From Spinellus fusiger (Eukaryota; Mucoromycota; Mucoromycetes; Mucorales; Phycomycetaceae), in contig JALLLS010000025.1 of the NCBI GenBank assembly GCA_025094145.1, positions 1 to 64,000 on the forward strand: a DNA stretch of 64,000 bases. Reading direction: 5' to 3'. The notes under the pieces are model-generated. The model searched no databases. It saw only the letters and a list, made by a program, of their open reading frames with translations, and was not told the origin of the DNA. Positions 23,583 to 35,880 of the stretch are shown here, piece by piece. Every line of letters starts with the position of its first letter. The stretch's first letter is position 1. The position numbers and the translations under genes are program-made.

Positions 23583-24946
23583 GTGACCCGACAAAAGTAA
23601 TGGTATTTTTAAAATAAAATAAAATTCCAGGATATTTTTATACCAAAAATAACATATACTATCTTTCTTTTTTATAACACTTCTTTTCTTATAATGTCTC
23701 ATTCATTCAACAATGAAAATATCTCCACCAAGACCCCCGATATGTATAGGAAATAGACCAGCCTCGAAACTTGTTCAGCTAACATCTACCAGGTGCTGAA
23801 CCTGAAATCTACTCAGGCTGAGATATCTCGAATGTTCAACGTGCCTGATTCTACTGTGAGAGACATAGTGAAGCATTTCAATAAAACAGGCTCATTATTG
23901 CCTTCTCCCAAGAGTGGCTGCAAGAGAAATTTGGACAAAAGGGCCCTTAGATGGTTGAGAAAAACAGTTGTGAGCAACTCCCACCAGACCAAGGAAGCCA
24001 TTATGGCAGACATAGTCATTAAGGTATCAGAGAAGACTTTGAAGAAGTACCTTGATGAAATGGGTTTCCAATCTTTCATTCCAGTGGCGAAGCCTCTTCT
24101 CACCAAGAAACATGTGAATGTATGACTCCAGTGGGCCCGTGAGCAGGTTGGTTAGACCCATGTGCAGTGGTGTGAGGTCATCTGGTCCGATAAGTCCAGA
24201 GTGAAGCTGATGAGCTATGAAAAGAACATAAAAGTCATCATTCAGCCTGGAACTGCCTTTGATCCTAATATTTTTCTAGAAAAAAAAAGTTTGGAGGTAG
24301 TGGAGTGATGGTATAGGTCGTTATAGTGGAGAGGATGTTGGAGGATGGGTTGTAGTAGGGATTAGGATAAACTCCACCAAGTACATTAAGGTGCATGGAG
24401 ATGCCTACTGTCATGAACTCGAATGTATCCCTCTCCTAAACCATAAAGATAGTTTCCATTTACTGGAGAACAATGCTAGACCCTATAAGAGCAAGGAAAC
24501 TCGTGAGTGGAGGACAGCAAAGAGGATGAAAAATCTTCCTTACTGGCCCTTATATAGTCCCGATCTCAATCCAATGGAGCATCTGTGGGCCCATCTCAAG
24601 AAGACCATTAAGAAATATAGAAAGGTGTATACTACCAAGGAGAAGTTGGAGGCGGCCCTGATGCTGGAATAAGGTAAAATATGGAAGTAACAGACCATCT
24701 CATTGCCAGTATGGGGCAGAGATTTCAGGCAGAGATAGATGCTAAGGGTGATCACAGTGGCTACTAAGTGGCCTTACAATGAATTTTTTTTGTATTATGA
24801 ACACTAATATCTTTATTAGTTGAGAATTTTATGTTTCTATCTAATGAATTCATAAAGTTATAACACTATTGAGAAAAGTATGAATCTAAAAAAAGAAATC
24901 TGCATTTGAAAAAAAATCATTACTCTCGTCGGGTCACTTTTTTCTT
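23583..24946 (+). mobile_element. Tc1/mariner element 2 (defective)
   Basis: Ends share the inverted sequence AAGTGACCCGACAAAAGTAATGG (left) and AAGTGACCCGACGAGAGTAATGA (right, read inward). Exact terminal bases are uncertain. Related remains occur at 34745-35880 (-) and 51140-51660 (+). A different Tc1-like terminus (CAGTGACTTGCAAA, read inward) lies just beyond at about 24985-25002. Confidence 0.65.
23793..24768 (+). pseudogene. Tc1-family transposase, broken (element 2)
   Basis: The N-terminal part (23793-24125) has the paired-like HTH (STQAEISRMFNVPDSTVRDIV) and a second DNA-binding segment. A stop at 24123 and several shifts follow. The C-terminal part (24391-24672) has LENNARPYKS, where the family has xEDNAxxH, and SPDLNPMEHLWAHLKK. 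Catalytic residues are not all in one frame, so it is inactive. Confidence 0.8.
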
Positions 24947-25002
24947 ATTACAGAAGCATATCGGAATATAAAAAAAATATCTAAGATTTTTGCAAGTCAC
25001 TG

Positions 25003-26372
25003 TACAGTGTTTGCTGTGTAATCAATATTACCCCAAAAGAGTAAAAATACAAATCGCAAAACTCAACATAAGCAACATCCATCCATCAGCAACAATCCCC
25101 ATCCACCCATATAGTACACAGCACACATTGGATACACCAACTACGGATCCTGGCCAACCACCAACCATCAAACAATCTCCTGTACCAGCACCTGTCAGAC
25201 CCTTTGTGTCTGAGGCCACCACTGACACCACCATTCCTAACTCAGACAGCAGAAAACCCAGACTACTTACCAAGCGCACTCGTGCAAAGACTTACGAGTA
25301 TCAAATGACTGAGGTAGAAAAGTCTGATACCTTCGCCCAGCAGATGATGGCATTTCTGTCAGATATTCAGAGACAAATGGCAACAATTGGACTCCGCATC
25401 CAGAAATTGGAAGCACAAGTCAAGGTCAAGGATGACCTTATTACATCTCTCCAGGCTCAGATCAATGCCAAGAGTGCAGATAATTCACCCAAATCACCTC
25501 CCGCCCCTACTCCCACACCCATCCACACAGTGAAACCCACAGCTGCCATAGAAAAGGATACTACCACTTATGTCAACATGGCTAAAAAGAACGCCTCCCC
25601 AGCAAAGAAGACAGCAAAGGCCAGAGCAGTGCTTAGAGCACAAACAGCTCGGGCCTTACAAGAGCCTACTGGGCCCTCAGTATACGACTTTGTATACTTG
25701 CCCTGTCGCCGCTACCTCAAGTACGGCCAGATCCGCAAGATGTTGGGATCACTGAAGATCCAACAGTCACGGATCATAGACATCCACTTCCCAGCAAGGG
25801 GCACAATTGCACTGCTTGTACACGGTAGCTTCAAGCAAGAACTCGGGGAGAAACTCGAGAAATCAAAGATCAAGCCACAGGCAAGCTTTGATCCAGTAGC
25901 TGTAACGGTGATTGCAGACCCTAAGCTCCAGCAGGAGTCAGATAGCACCAAGGCTGTAATGGCCCAAAAACTCTTTGATCAAAGAGTGTCCAACACTTGT
26001 CTTCGTGCCCCCACTCATTTAAGGTACAGCATTGCTCGCCACCTTGGCTCAAGCATTGCCACACCCAACAAGACTTGTAAATAGACCAATATTTGGTCTA
26101 TTGAAAGCTTGTGGGATTAGGCTCAAACTAATGTCTATGTCTGCATTGTCATTTTCTCTCATTTCTCATATTTCTCTTCATTTTTCCCTCATTTCGAGGT
26201 TTTATATACTCTTATCTTTTTGTTTCTTTTTTCCTTGCATTTATTTTTTCAACTTTTGTATTTGAAAGTGTTTATATGTATATCTTAATTGTTCAAAAGT
26301 TCTCATAGGGTGGCTAACATGCCCAATGCGCGAATAGCAACCAACACCCAAAAATAAAAAATAATTTGAACT
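25003..26372 (+). mobile_element. LINE-type retrotransposon piece 1: ORF1-like protein plus 3' UTR
   Basis: A long open frame up to 26084 (no ATG until 25305, so the start is uncertain) encodes a Pro/Thr-rich region, a coiled coil at about 25370-25470 (QMMAFLSDIQRQ...) and a basic RRM-like C-terminal part (YDFVYLPCRRYLKYGQIRKM), as in fungal LINE ORF1/gag-like proteins. It is followed directly by a 3' UTR whose end matches piece 2 (GTGTTTATATGTATATCTTA ... GGGTGGCTA ... ACCCAAAAATAAA). The reverse transcriptase part is missing, i.e. an internal deletion. Confidence 0.6.
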
Positions 26373-26373
26373 G

Positions 26374-27650
26374 TACAGTGTTTGCTGTCTGAGACTTTGT
26401 CTCGCTAGATCTGCTACTGCTAGGTTTGAAACGATCCAGGTTGCCCAATTAGCCGCCCTCCCTAACATATACTCTCGTTTCCTTTATCTGCAAGCCAAAT
26501 TTGTTGAGAGCGCAGCTACCCTTCCTGAAGACACCCTCCTCTGGTACCTTGTCTTGCAGCTTGAAGCACCCCAGAGTAAAGCCAGATGGATTAAGCTACG
26601 TGGCAATGTACTCTGGCAAGATGCTCAAAGAATAGGACGGGCTCACAACCCTCCTAAATATTCATTAAAAGTAGCTTATCTTGAACGTCTTCAAAGTGAA
26701 ATTACTAGTCTAGTGCGTGGCATGAATCCGCTGGTGATACTAGCCCGTGGACTATATAGACCTGTTTGTGATCCAATTCTTCTACTACCGTGCACGCGCA
26801 AAGAGAGACATCGTCTATTAAAATAGAGGATTGCTTGATTACCACCAACACCTTCAGTTCATTGCCAATGTGGCCACCCATCTGTCAATCGGGACCATTT
26901 TCTCACTTGCATATTCATTGATCATGAACGCTCTACGTTCTTACTTTTCCTAGTTCCTGCACCACCACAAGATGTTCACCCAATTGACTATTGTCTAAAT
27001 CTTCTGCCACGCACAGTTAAATCTTTTGTTAAATGGCGAGATCTTTGGCCCAGTTTGTTAATACTGCTGCAAGCCATTGATCGAGCCACGTCTACTCGAG
27101 ACTTTAAGGTAGAGCCATCAGCTGGTAGCTTGCTCATTGAGGCTGCTGATGGGTGTGTTGAGCGGGAACGCCAACGCCGCCATAGAGTGCAAAGACTCCT
27201 GCAGCAACAGACGCTGTATCCTCACTTCTCCTCCGATCTCTCCTCTACCACCCATTCTTAGCCCATTTAGCAAAGCCAGAAGCTGCTAGTGTAGTTGCTG
27301 TATTTGTGTCCTCAGGATTGTCCGAGTTGCTCTAAGTGTCCCTCGTTGGATTTTGAATCGCCACAGGATGACGGTTATCTTTTTGGTGTCCTGGTTTCCA
27401 TGCTGACTTTATTAACTTTTGAATTTCTGTTTCTGCATCATTTATTTCCATTTTCTCTCATTTTCCTCTTATCTCGAGGTTTTATGTATTCTGTCTTCCT
27501 GTGTCCTTTTCTTTAAAAAAATTCTACTATTGTATTTGAAGTGTTTATATGTATATCTTACTTTTCTCAAAAACTACCATAGGGTGGCTAGTAGGCCCAA
27601 TGAACGATGAACATCTCACACCCAAAAATAAAGATAAAAATAAAATAATC
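26374..27650 (+). mobile_element. LINE-type retrotransposon piece 2: ORF2 tail and 3' UTR
   Basis: Broken frames carry the region after the reverse transcriptase (for example LYLQAKFVESAATLPEDTLLW and GRAHNPPKYSLKVAYLERL) and a Cys/His knuckle (CQCGHPS...RDHFLTC) near 26864. The last frame ends at 27261, followed by a 3' UTR like that of piece 1. Both pieces begin with CAGTGTTTGCTGT after a TA. The 3' end from about 27171 is duplicated in arm R at 21900-22415. Confidence 0.65.
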
Positions 27651-28372
27651 TGAACTGTAAATGTCAAAACGTCAATTTTCTATTCTCCAAAGCCTTGTGT
27701 CTGTCTTGGTTACACTATTTCATCTTCATTAGATATCTTTGATTTGGTGTCTATTTTTGTTGTTGAATAACTATAGTTTTGAATACTCTTGGCTCTATTT
27801 ATTTCTTTTTTTTTAAAAAAAAACACATATGAAAGAATAATGGTAACAATATTGCTTAAAAAATTATATTATTCTTAGTAGATGAGTCTGATCAGAGTTT
27901 TTTTTTAATATTAAAACACTGGCCACTATGCATTCTCGTATCACCAAATCTGTATCACAAGTGAGCATGTCCATGACACTTTATCTACATGCTTGGAGAT
28001 ATATGTAAAAGGCAATAAACATATCTTTAGTTCTTCATGCTATAATAATTGGCTAAAACAGCTATTCATAGGCTAGAGAGAAATGAAATAAATCGAGAAA
28101 TTTAGTCTAATCAAGAAATAGCAACTCTTAAAATAATCACAAAATACCCACAGCTATCGAGCATACCAGTCTTTTAAATGGCCTGTTTGTTCTTTTTCTT
28201 CTTTTGAAAATTTAGCATATTGATAAGCATAAAATTTATTATTTTGGAACAGTTCATAATAAGAACTAATAAATAAATTAAGGAAACAAATCCTAGGTAC
28301 TCTCATCAAGAGAAGGTACATATAAATAAATAAATAAATAAATATAAAGAATAGCCAAGGCGGTTCTATTCT

Positions 28373-28832
28373 TTAAGCCCAGTTCCAGGTGATGTGGACA
28401 CGACCAGCGCTCATATCAGCAATCTTAGCAAAGGCAGCAGGACTCAAGTCGAGACTTCCGTAGGCACAGTCGGGGCAGGTGTCAACCTAAAAGTAAGAAG
28501 AAATGTGAGCGGGTTGGGTTGCATAGTCACAGCTTAATCTGAGTTGACAAACTTACAGTAAAAACATTGACAGATCCCTTGGGGCCCTTGACGTTGATCC
28601 ACTTGCCACAGTTGTGGTTGTTGTTGGGGTTAGCACCGTTAGCCATCTGAGGAGCGTTCACAGCAACAATGTAATCGGTGTCCTTGCTCCACCATCCACA
28701 AGAACCGAGACCGGTGTTGTAGTAGGTGCCGTCACCAGAAAAGCTGCCACGCTCTTCAACAGGGGCAGCAAGAGCCAACTGAGCAGCAGAGGCAAAGAAG
28801 AAGATGGAAGCAAAGCGGGTGATAGCAGACAT
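28373..28832 (-). CDS. Secreted double-psi beta-barrel protein, copy 3
   Basis: Exons 28832-28557 and 28486-28373; same 129-aa secreted protein as copies 1 and 2, with identical leader, intron and coding DNA as read by eye. Upstream DNA on the minus strand (28890-31340) is the mirror of copy 1's upstream DNA; downstream DNA (28243-27171) is the mirror of copy 2's downstream DNA. Confidence 0.88.
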
Positions 28833-29652
28833 GTTTAGAGATAAGATGTTGTTTGTTGGATACTGCCTGATGAAGACCAAAGAGAGGGTTTATATAGTAT
28901 TATTATTTTTTCTATAGCAGCCCATCTTATTACTGTCTTTGAAAACAAATGAAATGTGTAATATCAGCCATCAGTCTGTGTAAGGATACATAGACACTTG
29001 GCTCTGTGTATATTAATGTTTAATTTAGAAACCAATAATGACAAGTCAGTAAGATTAAATAAGCTAGCCTATTTCTATGAAATAGGAAAGATTTAAATTA
29101 TTTTTCTCATTTATGAATAAAACTTAGTATCACAAGTATCAGTAGTTGGGTGTGGCAAGAACTGATCAAATGGTCATGAGTAGTAACAGATATTTAAGAT
29201 GTTATTTATTTTGTGAATACAAAAACAGTTGAATTACTAACCAAAGTAGCACTTTTTAATAACTTTATCCCGTTTGGGCTAGTACCGATAGAGTTCTGAC
29301 AAGATCTTGCTAATTCTTACAGCCATTTAATTGGCTAAACTTTATTTTCTCTACCTCTTACTTTCTATATCTGTAATATGAGAAATATATTAAAGCTGAA
29401 ATAACACATAAACACAATTGATATTACAACTTGACATTTATATAAAGTTTATACTTGAAAAAAATCTTTGTACATCTATACTTAGTGTTTATTTTTTTTT
29501 GTATCAAAACTTTTTAATAGATAGTTTCCCAGGCTTTGAACTTAATTTTTAAATCTGATTAGCTGGGAATGTATTGAAATGTCTCAAGACATTACTATAA
29601 TATTGAGATGGTTTATCAAGTACCATATAGTATACCATCAAACTATACCATG

Positions 29653-29943
29653 TGTCGGATAATTATTTGCCATAAAACTTTCCATAAATAGCGATATCGA
29701 TAATTCCCGTCAACAGAAACACGGATTACCAAAAAGGGACCATATGGTAGAAGAAGAGTTAGTAGTAAAGCGTATATCTAAGGGATGATAGTTTAGCAAG
29801 AGAGGTCTTTCCATAGATTTTTTTTAGTAGATAGCATTAATTAGAAAATTATAAAACAAGTGCAAAAAACCCATCAATAAAGATCAGACTTTGTCTACTC
29901 TTTGATCTGTCCGGATTTCCTTTGGTTGAAGCCAAAGACGACA
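29653..29943 (-). repeat. LTR-like 291-bp element, copy 3 (duplicate of copy 2)
   Basis: Mirror of 16065-16355 within the inverted arm; the CATG target duplication is retained. Confidence 0.65.
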
Positions 29944-30849
29944 CATGAAAATGAGATGAATAAAGTAATTTAGCTATCACTGACAAATAGAGTGTCTGGT
30001 CCATTAATTCCAGACTTTTGTATGAAACTAAGCTTTTGTAGTATTAAAAATTGCCATAACTCTTTATTATACTTTCTCTAGCTAATATGAATGTACTACA
30101 CGATTCCGGGCAATTTTCAGGTTATTAAGCAGTTTAGTTTAAAAAATTGTATTTTCTGTGCAAGGAAACATCATTTCTTTGTACAAAATCAGTATCAGTA
30201 TCGGTATCGGTATCAGTATCAGTATCAGAACTTGAAGAATTCTATACTTACACTAGATTATGAATAAAAAAATCTCATGTGCCTTGGTGATGTGTGCTAT
30301 TTGGATATTTTACAAGATCAATCCCCAATACATTTTTTTAATTGGGTTGTATAGATATATCAGCAGAAATTGTGCTATTTTTACTACTTAGAATCAAATA
30401 GTAAAGTCAATTACATCTACACTCACCTCTACAAGTAGCTTAAATATCTCAACTACTCTATATAAAAAAAAGTTTATGAAAATGAAATAAACTCATAGAT
30501 AAACTATCTCATGGTGTTTTACTATTATATATTGTCATATTGCAACACAATATACATTTTCTTTTTATTAGTGTGGCTGATAGAATTAAAAAAACAGTGT
30601 ATTTATCAAAGAATCTGACTAATTATATAGCAATGGTAATATAAACTAATATATTAGTCACTGATACTTTCTGTAGAATGGGAAATTTAATTCTTATTGA
30701 TATCCATTGTAGCCACATAGAGTAACGCATCAATTTATTTTCATATTACAATGACAACTCATACTAATAAAGAATTAATATATTTGTTTGACAATCTAAT
30801 AGTTGTTATAGTTGTTTAATCAATTGATAAAATAAAGTGACCCTCAATA

Positions 30850-32365
30850 CACACCCAAAGATTTTTCTGGCTTTTAAGCAGTGACACAACCATTCTGTTA
30901 TGTGTCCTCAAGAAATTCCCTTTTACAGAAGGATATTTTAAAATCAAAAGATTTTCGGATACCCAATTTATTATTTCTTTTTGTAGAATGTCGTCTTTGG
31001 CTTCAACCAAAGGAAATCCGGACAGATCAAAGAGTAGACAAAGTCTGATCTTTATTGATGGGTTTTTTGCACTTGTTTTATAATTTTCTAATTAATGCTA
31101 TCTACTAAAAAAAATCTATGGAAAGACCTCTCTTGCTAAACTATCATCCCTTAGATATACGCTTTACTACTAACTCTTCTTCTACCATATGGTCCCTTTT
31201 TGGTAATCCGTGTTTCTGTTGACGGGAATTATCGATATCGCTATTTATGGAAAGTTTTATGGCAAATAATTGTCCGACAAATACCACAATATCAAATTAT
31301 ATTACCAATAAAATATATTGTTTATAATGTTCTAGCTAATACTATACTATTAGTTTAGTCATTGTTGTTCTAGGTATATTCCTTATAGCAATAAAATCTA
31401 CAACCTAAAAGCTTTGTGATTTATTCTTAGGAGATAGATAACTATGCTCAGGAGTATACCCTAGAGACCCTAGACAGTATAGAAGACCACTTGAGACTGA
31501 CTTGAAAGGAGTCTTTACTTGCCTAATAATAATACATTGAGTGTTTTGTACATTAGAATAAGCCATAGCCCAGATTAAGACACTGCTTACCTTTTTATCT
31601 CAATAATAGTTCTTGGTAGTGTCTATCACTTCCTTCTATTGTTTCTCTTTGTTAATAATGGCACATTACCTTGCTCAGTTATGCTCATCTTGACAAGTAC
31701 TTGGGTGTCGAGTTGTATGGATAGTATGAGAAATAAAAAAAGGAGGGAAGTATCAAAATAAATAATAATCTTTCTTTTTCTATTCTGGTGATTTATACAC
31801 TAGCCCCTACTCATATTATCCACAAGTCAAATTCACAAGTCAAACAATTTACACTCTAATTTCCTTGGGCTTAAAGTCCAGTATTAGAAACAATACTTTG
31901 TTCTCATTAAGTACTATTGTTGAGAACAGTTATAATGAGTTAATTGAGGTGGTTATTAATATCGAGTCAATGAATGGCTATACTGCTCATAATATAAGTG
32001 ACATTGGTTCTATTTTATGGACAATAATCACTAGAGTTAATTCAGTATGTCCTATAACAAATCTTTCTTAAGCAGTGTTATACTGCAAATACTGTGAGCC
32101 TAAGGATAACACATTATGTTAAACAATAAATGCAGTGACTGAGTTTTAATGTTGGGGTGATTCTTGTTCTATTTCTTGTCTTTACAGCCAATTCTATACT
32201 TTTTAATTGCAAAGTCAATAACCATTGCTAAAACAGGCAGGTAGAGTTTGAAATTGTCTATTTAGACAGCGAAAAATTCTTTTAAAACACATTAGCCAAT
32301 CATAAGAATATTTCAATTTCATTCTCAGGATATTTTCTTATATATCCCAAAAATCTTTGGGTGTG
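30850..32365 (+). mobile_element. TIR element family, copy D (complete ends)
   Basis: Terminal inverted repeats CACACCCAAAGATTTTT are perfect at both ends and flanked by TA at 30848-30849 and 32366-32367, the hallmark of Tc1/mariner-type insertion. Length is 1516 bp, including a nested LTR-like unit at 30989-31279, so about 1.2 kb without it. No transposase: non-autonomous. The last about 150 bp (32215-32365) match copies B and E closely. Confidence 0.8.
30989..31279 (+). repeat. LTR-like 291-bp element, copy 4, nested in copy D
   Basis: TGTCGTCTTTGG...TTGTCCGACA between TTTTGTAGAA and AATACCACAAT. Copy B has the uninterrupted sequence TTTTGTAGAATACCTCAAT near 8100, i.e. the pre-insertion state. 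Confidence 0.7.
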
Positions 32366-33883
32366 TATTATAATTATTTTAATATGTCTGTGAAAATATA
32401 AAAAATTACTTGTTAATGAGAAGCACCCTTATTCATAAAAAAAAAACAACTACCACCGTCTCTGTAGAATAACTTTAATACAGCCTTTTCACACTATATC
32501 CGTTTTATAATCTACTTTGTAATAGTATACTGGCTTATTTTGTTTCATCTTCCTAATTATTACCTATATCTCATATCTTACCTCTGTATAATAAAGATTT
32601 AAATTTAGTTGTGGCAATATCTTTTATTTGCCTTAGTATTGATTTTGGCCTGTCATTTGTAAGAAAAATCAAATTAAAACTGTCAAATAGATTTTTTCTT
32701 TTTTGTTTTAATATTAGAGTTTAATGTTTGTATCTATTAAATATATCTTTAAACTTTCACATCAAAAACTCTCAAAGCTAACAATTAGTATTAGAAGAAT
32801 ATCTATAGCTAGATTCCCAAAACACTTATAACAAATCTTTTTGAATTCAACTCTAACCTCTAGCTTAATATTCAATAATGCTGGTGTTCACAATGTTAAA
32901 CTTTATATTTAATTTAGTAGTTATCAAGTCTTAATATATTATTCATAGTTAAAGAGATAATAGGAAATATGAAATTATCATCTAAGCAGAGAAAGCCTAT
33001 TTTTATAAGTATCTTTCGGCCAAGACTATAACAAGACCTCACAATAATGGAGCCACTTTATTCACAATAGACTTATGAATAGGAATAAAGAAAATAGAAT
33101 ATTAGTCAACAATAAAAATATCAATTTAATTTTCCATATCAACGGTGTCTAAATTATTGTGTTATGTTTTTTATTATTATTAAATTTAGTCCATGATGAG
33201 AGATTTAGACGATAGATCAATATGTTAATGCAAGATAATATTAAACCCAGTCATTAAATTGTGCTAACTTTGCAAGAAAATCTTGTTGCATTGTCATTTA
33301 AAGAGTACAGTCTAGGATGAACCTTTGACCAGAAATGAATATCATAGTTTTCGAAATGATTGGCACATTTTTTAAAGAAAATTGGCACAGTCTTCAAAAT
33401 CACTAACACAATTTCAATTTATTATTGGCACAGTTTCAGGCCTCATTATCTCTACCACTTTTCGGATAATCGCGAAAGTAAACTTATGAGAGAGACTTTT
33501 GAATAATAAAGAACCTATGAGTTGAATATCTGACGCCTGTAACAATATGGTTATTAGTGGCCTGCAAGAGTTTTGTTGTTGATCTACTTTGAGATTTGAT
33601 GATTACATTAATAAGAATCCTCTTTAAAATTGGCACATTTTTTTTGCCAAAATATATGCCAATCATTTCCGGAAGAAGTGTATACACTTCCCGTTAAGGA
33701 AATACATTAAGTATCTCTACTTTTTGTTGTATTGATCTGGAGATACCAATCAGAAAATAGCTCTACATGTTTAGTCTATTCATGTTGGACAGTTTAACAC
33801 GCCGATAAGAGACATGGGGGTATATAAGCATCGATTTCAGACAACATTTTCCATCATCAACCAACATCATCTTCTCTATAAAC
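32366..33883. other. AT-rich intergenic, upstream of DPBB copy 4
   Basis: No gene. Four copies of ATTGGCACA lie at about 33359, 33381, 33423 and 33629, and a 16-nt perfect palindrome GAAGTGTATACACTTC near 33673. A TATATAAG box is near 33821. Confidence 0.5.
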
Positions 33884-34339
33884 ATGTCTGCCATTGCCCG
33901 CATTGCCTCCATCTTCTTCCTTGCTTCTGCTGCTCAATTAGCCTCTGCTGGTGCTGTTGAGGAGCGTGGTAACTTCTATGGTGATGCCACCTACTACAAC
34001 CCCGGTGTTGGTCTTGGCTCTTGTGGTCAGCTCCACCAGGACTCTGAGTTGATTGTTGCTGTGAACTGGCAGCAGATGGCCAATGGTGCCAACCCCAACA
34101 AGAACCCCAAGTGTGGCAAGTACGTCAACGTGTGGGGCCCCAAGGGATTCGTCCAAGTCAAGATTGTAAGTTGATAGAAACACATCTCCTATTGAATGTC
34201 TACTTATCTCTTTCCTACTTCTCAGACTGACACATGCCCTGGATGCGCATACGGAGCTCTTGATCTCAGCCCTGCCGCTTTCAGCCACATTGCTGACCAA
34301 GCTCAAGGTCGTGTCAAGGTCTGGTGGAACTGGGCTTAA
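33884..34339 (+). CDS. Secreted double-psi beta-barrel protein, diverged copy 4
   Basis: Exons 33884-34165 and 34226-34339 (60-nt intron in the same place as in copies 1-3), 131 aa. Signal peptide MSAIARIASIFFLASAAQLASA, then the DPBB domain (GDATYYNPG, GSCGQL, MANGANPNKN, CGKYVNVWGPKG, DTCPGCAYGALDLSPAAF, RVKVWWNWA). The conserved DPBB Cys and the Asp after GALDL are kept. Codon use is more GC-rich than the surroundings, as expected of an expressed gene. It is an older paralogue, since introns and flanks have diverged. Confidence 0.88.
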
Positions 34340-34744
34340 GCATTTCTTTGCTTCAATCTACTATAATCTAGTGAGATTTAATTTATTCTGCTTCTACACA
34401 TATAGTTTCTTGATGAAATTAATTAATATCAATGTTTCTGTATCTACAAATAAATATTATAAAAAAAATCCAAGAACTGTTTTATATGGATAGATAGATG
34501 AGACTGTCAACAAAAAACAGTCTGAAAGTACTTGTGTCTATTAGAGAGGTATATTGTCTATAGTGCTATTAGAGAGGCGGCTCTATTACTGGGTGTCTAT
34601 CAATGTAAAGTGTCTACTCTGGATTTTTTCATCCAATTTGGTATATATTTATGTATTAATATACTCAAATGGCTTCTCAAGAGAGAAATGCACACACGGA
34701 GGGATGTCTTTATGCAGCCACACGTCGCACTGAGAGGTACTGAA
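34340..34744. other. Intergenic, no gene
   Basis: 3' flank of DPBB copy 4; AT-rich, nothing recognised. Confidence 0.5.
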
Positions 34745-35880
34745 CTAAAGTGACCAAATGAATGTAATCGACAGTTTCAAATGCAGATCTTTTTTTTATT
34801 CATACTTTTCTTAATAGTGTTATAAATTTATGAATTCATCAGCTAAAAACACAAAACCTTCAATAGATACAAAGTATAGTGTTTAAAATACATAAAATAA
34901 GTTTCATTACAAGGCCACTTAGTAGTCACCACTAGTCTTTGGCATCAATCACAATATGGAATCTCCGCCCCATGCTGGCAATGAGGGTGTCTGTCACTTC
35001 CTTTAATACTATACTCTATTCTAGCATCAGGGGCACCTCCAAATTCTCCTGGGTAGTATATACTTTTCTATACTTCTTAATAATCTGTTTGAGGTGGGCC
35101 CACAGATGTTCAATTGGATTGAGATCAGTATTGTAAAGGCCAGTAAAGAGTCATTACTATACCATTTACTACTCTCTAATTGTGTTACTTTACTCATATG
35201 GGGTCTATCACTGTCCTCCTTTAGCCAGTAACTGACTCCGGGGTTTAAAAGAGAGGGACGCTTGAGTTTATGGCAGTAGACTTCTCCAAGTATCTCGATG
35301 TACTTGGTGGAGTTCATCTTACCCTACACTACGATCCATCTCTCAACACCCTCCCCACTGAAGCAGCCCTATACTATCACTCCACCACCTCCAAACTTCC
35401 TTGTTTCTATGAAAACATTGGGCTGGAAGGCCATGACATACTGCCTGATGACTTTGACGCCCCTGTCATAAATTATGAGTTCAACTAACATGCTTATGAG
35501 CCCACTGGAGTCTTGTCTCCATGTTCTTTTTTGTCAAAAGAGGCTTGACCACCGGACTGAATGAATGGCAGCTCATTTTGTCAAGGTGATTCCTCAAGGT
35601 TGGTCTTGATACCTTGATGGCTATGTCTGACATGATGGCTAATTTGATCTGGTGAGAGTTGCTAATTACTGTTTTTCTCAACCACCAGAAGGTCTTGTAG
35701 TCGAGCCTTCTTTTTCTGTCACTCTTGAGTGAGGGTTTAACTTGGTTGGTTTTATTCTAGTGCTTCACTATGTCTCTCACAGTGAAAAGAATTATGTTAA
35801 ATAGACAAGGTGTCTTGACTAGTGTAGAGTTCATGGTGTTGGATGAGTCAAACATTATAAGAAAAGAGGTGTTATGAAGA
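34745..35880 (-). pseudogene. Tc1 element relic related to element 2
   Basis: Minus-strand pieces resemble the element-2 transposase: 35681-35481 (MRKTVISNSHQIKLAIMSDI) matches its HTH-linker region, and 35317-35027 its C-terminal part (NSTKYIEILGEVYCHKL, SIQLNICGP for SPDLNPMEHLWA). An AAAGTGACC terminus lies at 34748. Stops and deletions throughout. Confidence 0.7.

Larger units (their letters stand above)
27171..31340 (-). repeat. Composite inverted arm (R, DPBB copy 3, L)
   Basis: Read on the minus strand, it runs L (31340-29010), gene copy 3, then R (28243-27171), without spacer M. L matches only copy 1's upstream side and R only copy 2's downstream side, so the arm is a join of the two. 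Confidence 0.85.
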
